DNA of 6,693 nucleotides from Puniceicoccales bacterium. Lineage in GTDB: Bacteria; Verrucomicrobiota; Verrucomicrobiia; Opitutales; LL51. A program made the position numbers and the translations under genes. The notes beneath the pieces are model-generated. The model was given only the letters and a program-made list of their open reading frames with translations, was not told the DNA's origin and did no database searches. How positions within the stretch are numbered: position 1 is the stretch's first letter; each line of letters begins with the position of its first letter. Positions 5,669-6,693 of the stretch are shown here, one piece after another. The DNA lies in contig JAITJQ010000018.1 of the NCBI GenBank assembly GCA_031278845.1, positions 1 to 6,693 of the forward strand, in the 5' to 3' direction.

Positions 5669-5720
5669 ATAGAAATATAAAATGTTGTAATGTTTATGAA
5701 AACGTTATTATGGGTTTATT

Positions 5721-6338
5721 ATGACAATTAAAGAAGCTTTTGTTCAATTTAGGTCCGAATTCTATTGGGGTAACATATGCAATGCGATAGGGAATTTTTT
5801 TCAAAACGTAAGCAATTCACCGGGCGACAAAGAAACGTCCAAGACGATGGGATCTGCACCAACCTGTAAGGAGCCATCCGCGTCGAGAGATGCGCAACTC
5901 GCAAAAATATTTGGGACTGAAAGCGACGCCAACGCTTTCGAATCGCCGGAACGTGTGTCATGGGATGAAGCCTATAACCAGGAACTAGGTAATCTAAAAG
6001 AGCAAGCCAAGCCATCGATAAGAGTGTTTTTTGACAGCCCTACACCCACCTCCACGCACGATTTGGACAATATGACTCTGGACGAAGCGAAACAACTTTT
6101 GGGCATTAGGGATGGCGAAGAAACGCGATTGGACGTCAGTGAGAGGTGTACGGCATTAAAAGGGGAAGCTCTTGAAATTCACAATGAATATATGCGTAGT
6201 AAAGTAGGAGTTTCAGGACCACCCCCCGGTCATAGGGAGAAGCTTCGCTATATGGAACAGAAATTTGAAAAAGCAGCGGAACTCGTCGGAAACTCCGATT
6301 TTGCACCCATTTCGCAACCGAAGTGGACACATGATTAA
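5721..6338 (+). CDS. Hypothetical cytosolic protein with a J-like C-terminal region lacking HPD
   Basis: The protein has 205 residues and no signal peptide or membrane segment. Residues 1-30 contain an amphipathic stretch (FYWGNICNAIGNFFQNV). Residues 31-115 are polar, Ser/Pro/Glu-rich and probably flexible. Residues 118-190 read like the three core helices of a J or J-like domain: MTLDEAKQLLGI, then RCTALKGEALEIHNEY, a Gly/Pro loop (VGVSGPPPGH), then REKLRYMEQKFEKAAELV. The position of the HPD motif holds His154-Asn-Glu, so Pro and Asp are missing and stimulation of an Hsp70 ATPase is not expected. Pam16-like proteins are a known family of J-like domains without HPD. The domain match is my own pattern reading, not a search result. 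No Shine-Dalgarno precedes the ATG. The gene is transcribed divergently from the nucleotidyltransferase. An adaptor or host-directed role is speculation. Confidence 0.8.
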   Translation: MTIKEAFVQFRSEFYWGNICNAIGNFFQNVSNSPGDKETSKTMGSAPTCKEPSASRDAQLAKIFGTESDANAFESPERVSWDEAYNQELGNLKEQAKPSIRVFFDSPTPTSTHDLDNMTLDEAKQLLGIRDGEETRLDVSERCTALKGEALEIHNEYMRSKVGVSGPPPGHREKLRYMEQKFEKAAELVGNSDFAPISQPKWTHD

Positions 6339-6395
6339 TCCTAATAGAAATTTATTAATAGATCTGTTGCGAAAGTGAATATCAAAGGATATAAG

Positions 6396-6464
6396 ATGGA
6401 TTACCCCAAGCTTCCGATTACCTACTCCCGATTCATGGGAATCCAAATCCGCTCTTCAGATTAA
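6396..6464 (+). CDS. Possible 22-codon small ORF
   Basis: An ATG at 6396 with a well-placed AAGGA (6385-6389) opens a 22-residue frame, MDYPKLPITYSRFMGIQIRS followed by SD, ending with TAA at 6462-6464. Protein-like sequence (NYPNYDLEPLIKLPSPSS) continues one frame over to a stop near 6531, so it could be the start of a degraded gene. The base composition here favours Pro, Ser, Leu and Tyr codons by chance, so the evidence is weak. Confidence 0.2.
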   Translation: MDYPKLPITYSRFMGIQIRSSD

Positions 6465-6605
6465 CTATCCCAACTATGATCTTGAACCGCTCATTAAACT
6501 TCCCTCTCCCTCTTCTGTATCGATCAGATAGGATCTCGAACACCCTAATCTTTGCTAATACATTCTCAACCTTGACCCTAATCCTTGATAATTAACCCAG
6601 TTTTC

Positions 6606-6692
6606 TTAGGAAGCTTCATAACCGAAGAGAGGATAGGTCCAAGTTTCTTGATTATCCCACAAACACAGCTCCATCAAAACCCAACAGCGCAT
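6606..6692 (-). CDS. Possible C-terminal end of a minus-strand gene cut by the window edge
   Basis: Reading leftward from the edge, one frame is open for 28 codons to TAA (6608-6606), ending LCLWDNQETWTYPLFGYEAS. The other two minus frames close sooner. The composition is aromatic and protein-like, but the stretch is short and nothing identifies it. An ATG at the edge is probably internal if the gene is real. Confidence 0.15.
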   Translation of the reverse strand: MRCWVLMELCLWDNQETWTYPLFGYEAS

Positions 6693-6693
6693 C

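Larger units (their letters stand above)
6339..6693. other. 355 bases without a supportable gene, strand-asymmetric composition
   Basis: No long ORF is present on either strand. From about 6396 the plus strand is rich in C and T and poor in G. Small items seen are a 22-codon ORF at 6396-6464 (MDYPKLPITYSRFMGIQIRS, then SD and stop) behind AAGGA at 6385-6389 with a 6-base spacer; GATTACC repeated at 6399 and 6416; a 5-bp hairpin GATTC-ATGG-GAATC (6430-6443); and, on the minus strand, a frame from the window edge to a stop at 6606-6608 that could be the C-terminus of a neighbouring gene (LWDNQETWTYPLFGYEAS). None is convincing alone. Confidence 0.5.

Noticed and set aside
6584..6595. Degenerate repeat of ACCCTAATC-CTTG-type sequence near 6543 and 6579
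   Set aside because: Only two imperfect copies with irregular spacing; not a CRISPR or tandem array.
6540..6693. Minus-strand similarity to a 23S rRNA 3' end near the window edge, and a TTCGA motif resembling a tRNA T arm
   Set aside because: Only a short, imperfect match; no 5S follows, and the TTCGA has no proper 5-bp stem or acceptor pairing.

Overview
The window is a stretch of bacterial chromosome. A few conserved housekeeping genes alternate with short, fast-evolving, mostly unrecognised genes. The best recognised are a 5'-truncated class I fructose-bisphosphate aldolase of the FbaB/DhnA type (1-849), an enoyl-ACP reductase FabI (3206-3994) and a sugar-phosphate-type nucleotidyltransferase on the minus strand (4674-5588). 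The style of the FabI active-site region, the FbaB type and the cluster of small secreted helical proteins suggest a member of the Planctomycetes-Verrucomicrobia-Chlamydiae group, possibly host-associated. That placement is an impression from remembered families, not a demonstrated result.

Layout on the plus strand: fbaB (partial); a secreted, largely helical 290-residue protein (950-1822) with a terminator-like hairpin behind it; a secreted 210-residue protein with an internal helical repeat (1920-2552), closed by a convincing intrinsic terminator (2574-2605); an unrecognised helical gene whose reading frame breaks near 2983-2999 and continues one frame over to 3161; fabI; a tiny lipoprotein-like gene (4057-4232) readable only through two frame changes at A tracts; and a Gln/Glu-rich coiled-coil ORF (4297-4626). 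The nucleotidyltransferase converges on that ORF. It shares a divergent promoter region (5589-5720) with a 205-residue protein (5721-6338) whose C-terminal part resembles a J-like domain without the HPD motif. The last 355 bases hold no long ORF and are strikingly pyrimidine-rich on the plus strand.

No operon-level pathway joins these genes. FbaB serves sugar metabolism, FabI fatty-acid synthesis and the nucleotidyltransferase probably sugar activation for envelope polymers. The small genes between them look lineage-specific, and several may be exported. Two themes stand out. Small accessory genes are interrupted at A tracts, while longer homopolymers in the nucleotidyltransferase stay in frame. 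Start codons generally lack a Shine-Dalgarno sequence and often sit just behind a -10-like hexamer, which hints at leaderless or near-leaderless transcripts. No CRISPR array, tRNA, rRNA, insertion sequence or integrase was seen.
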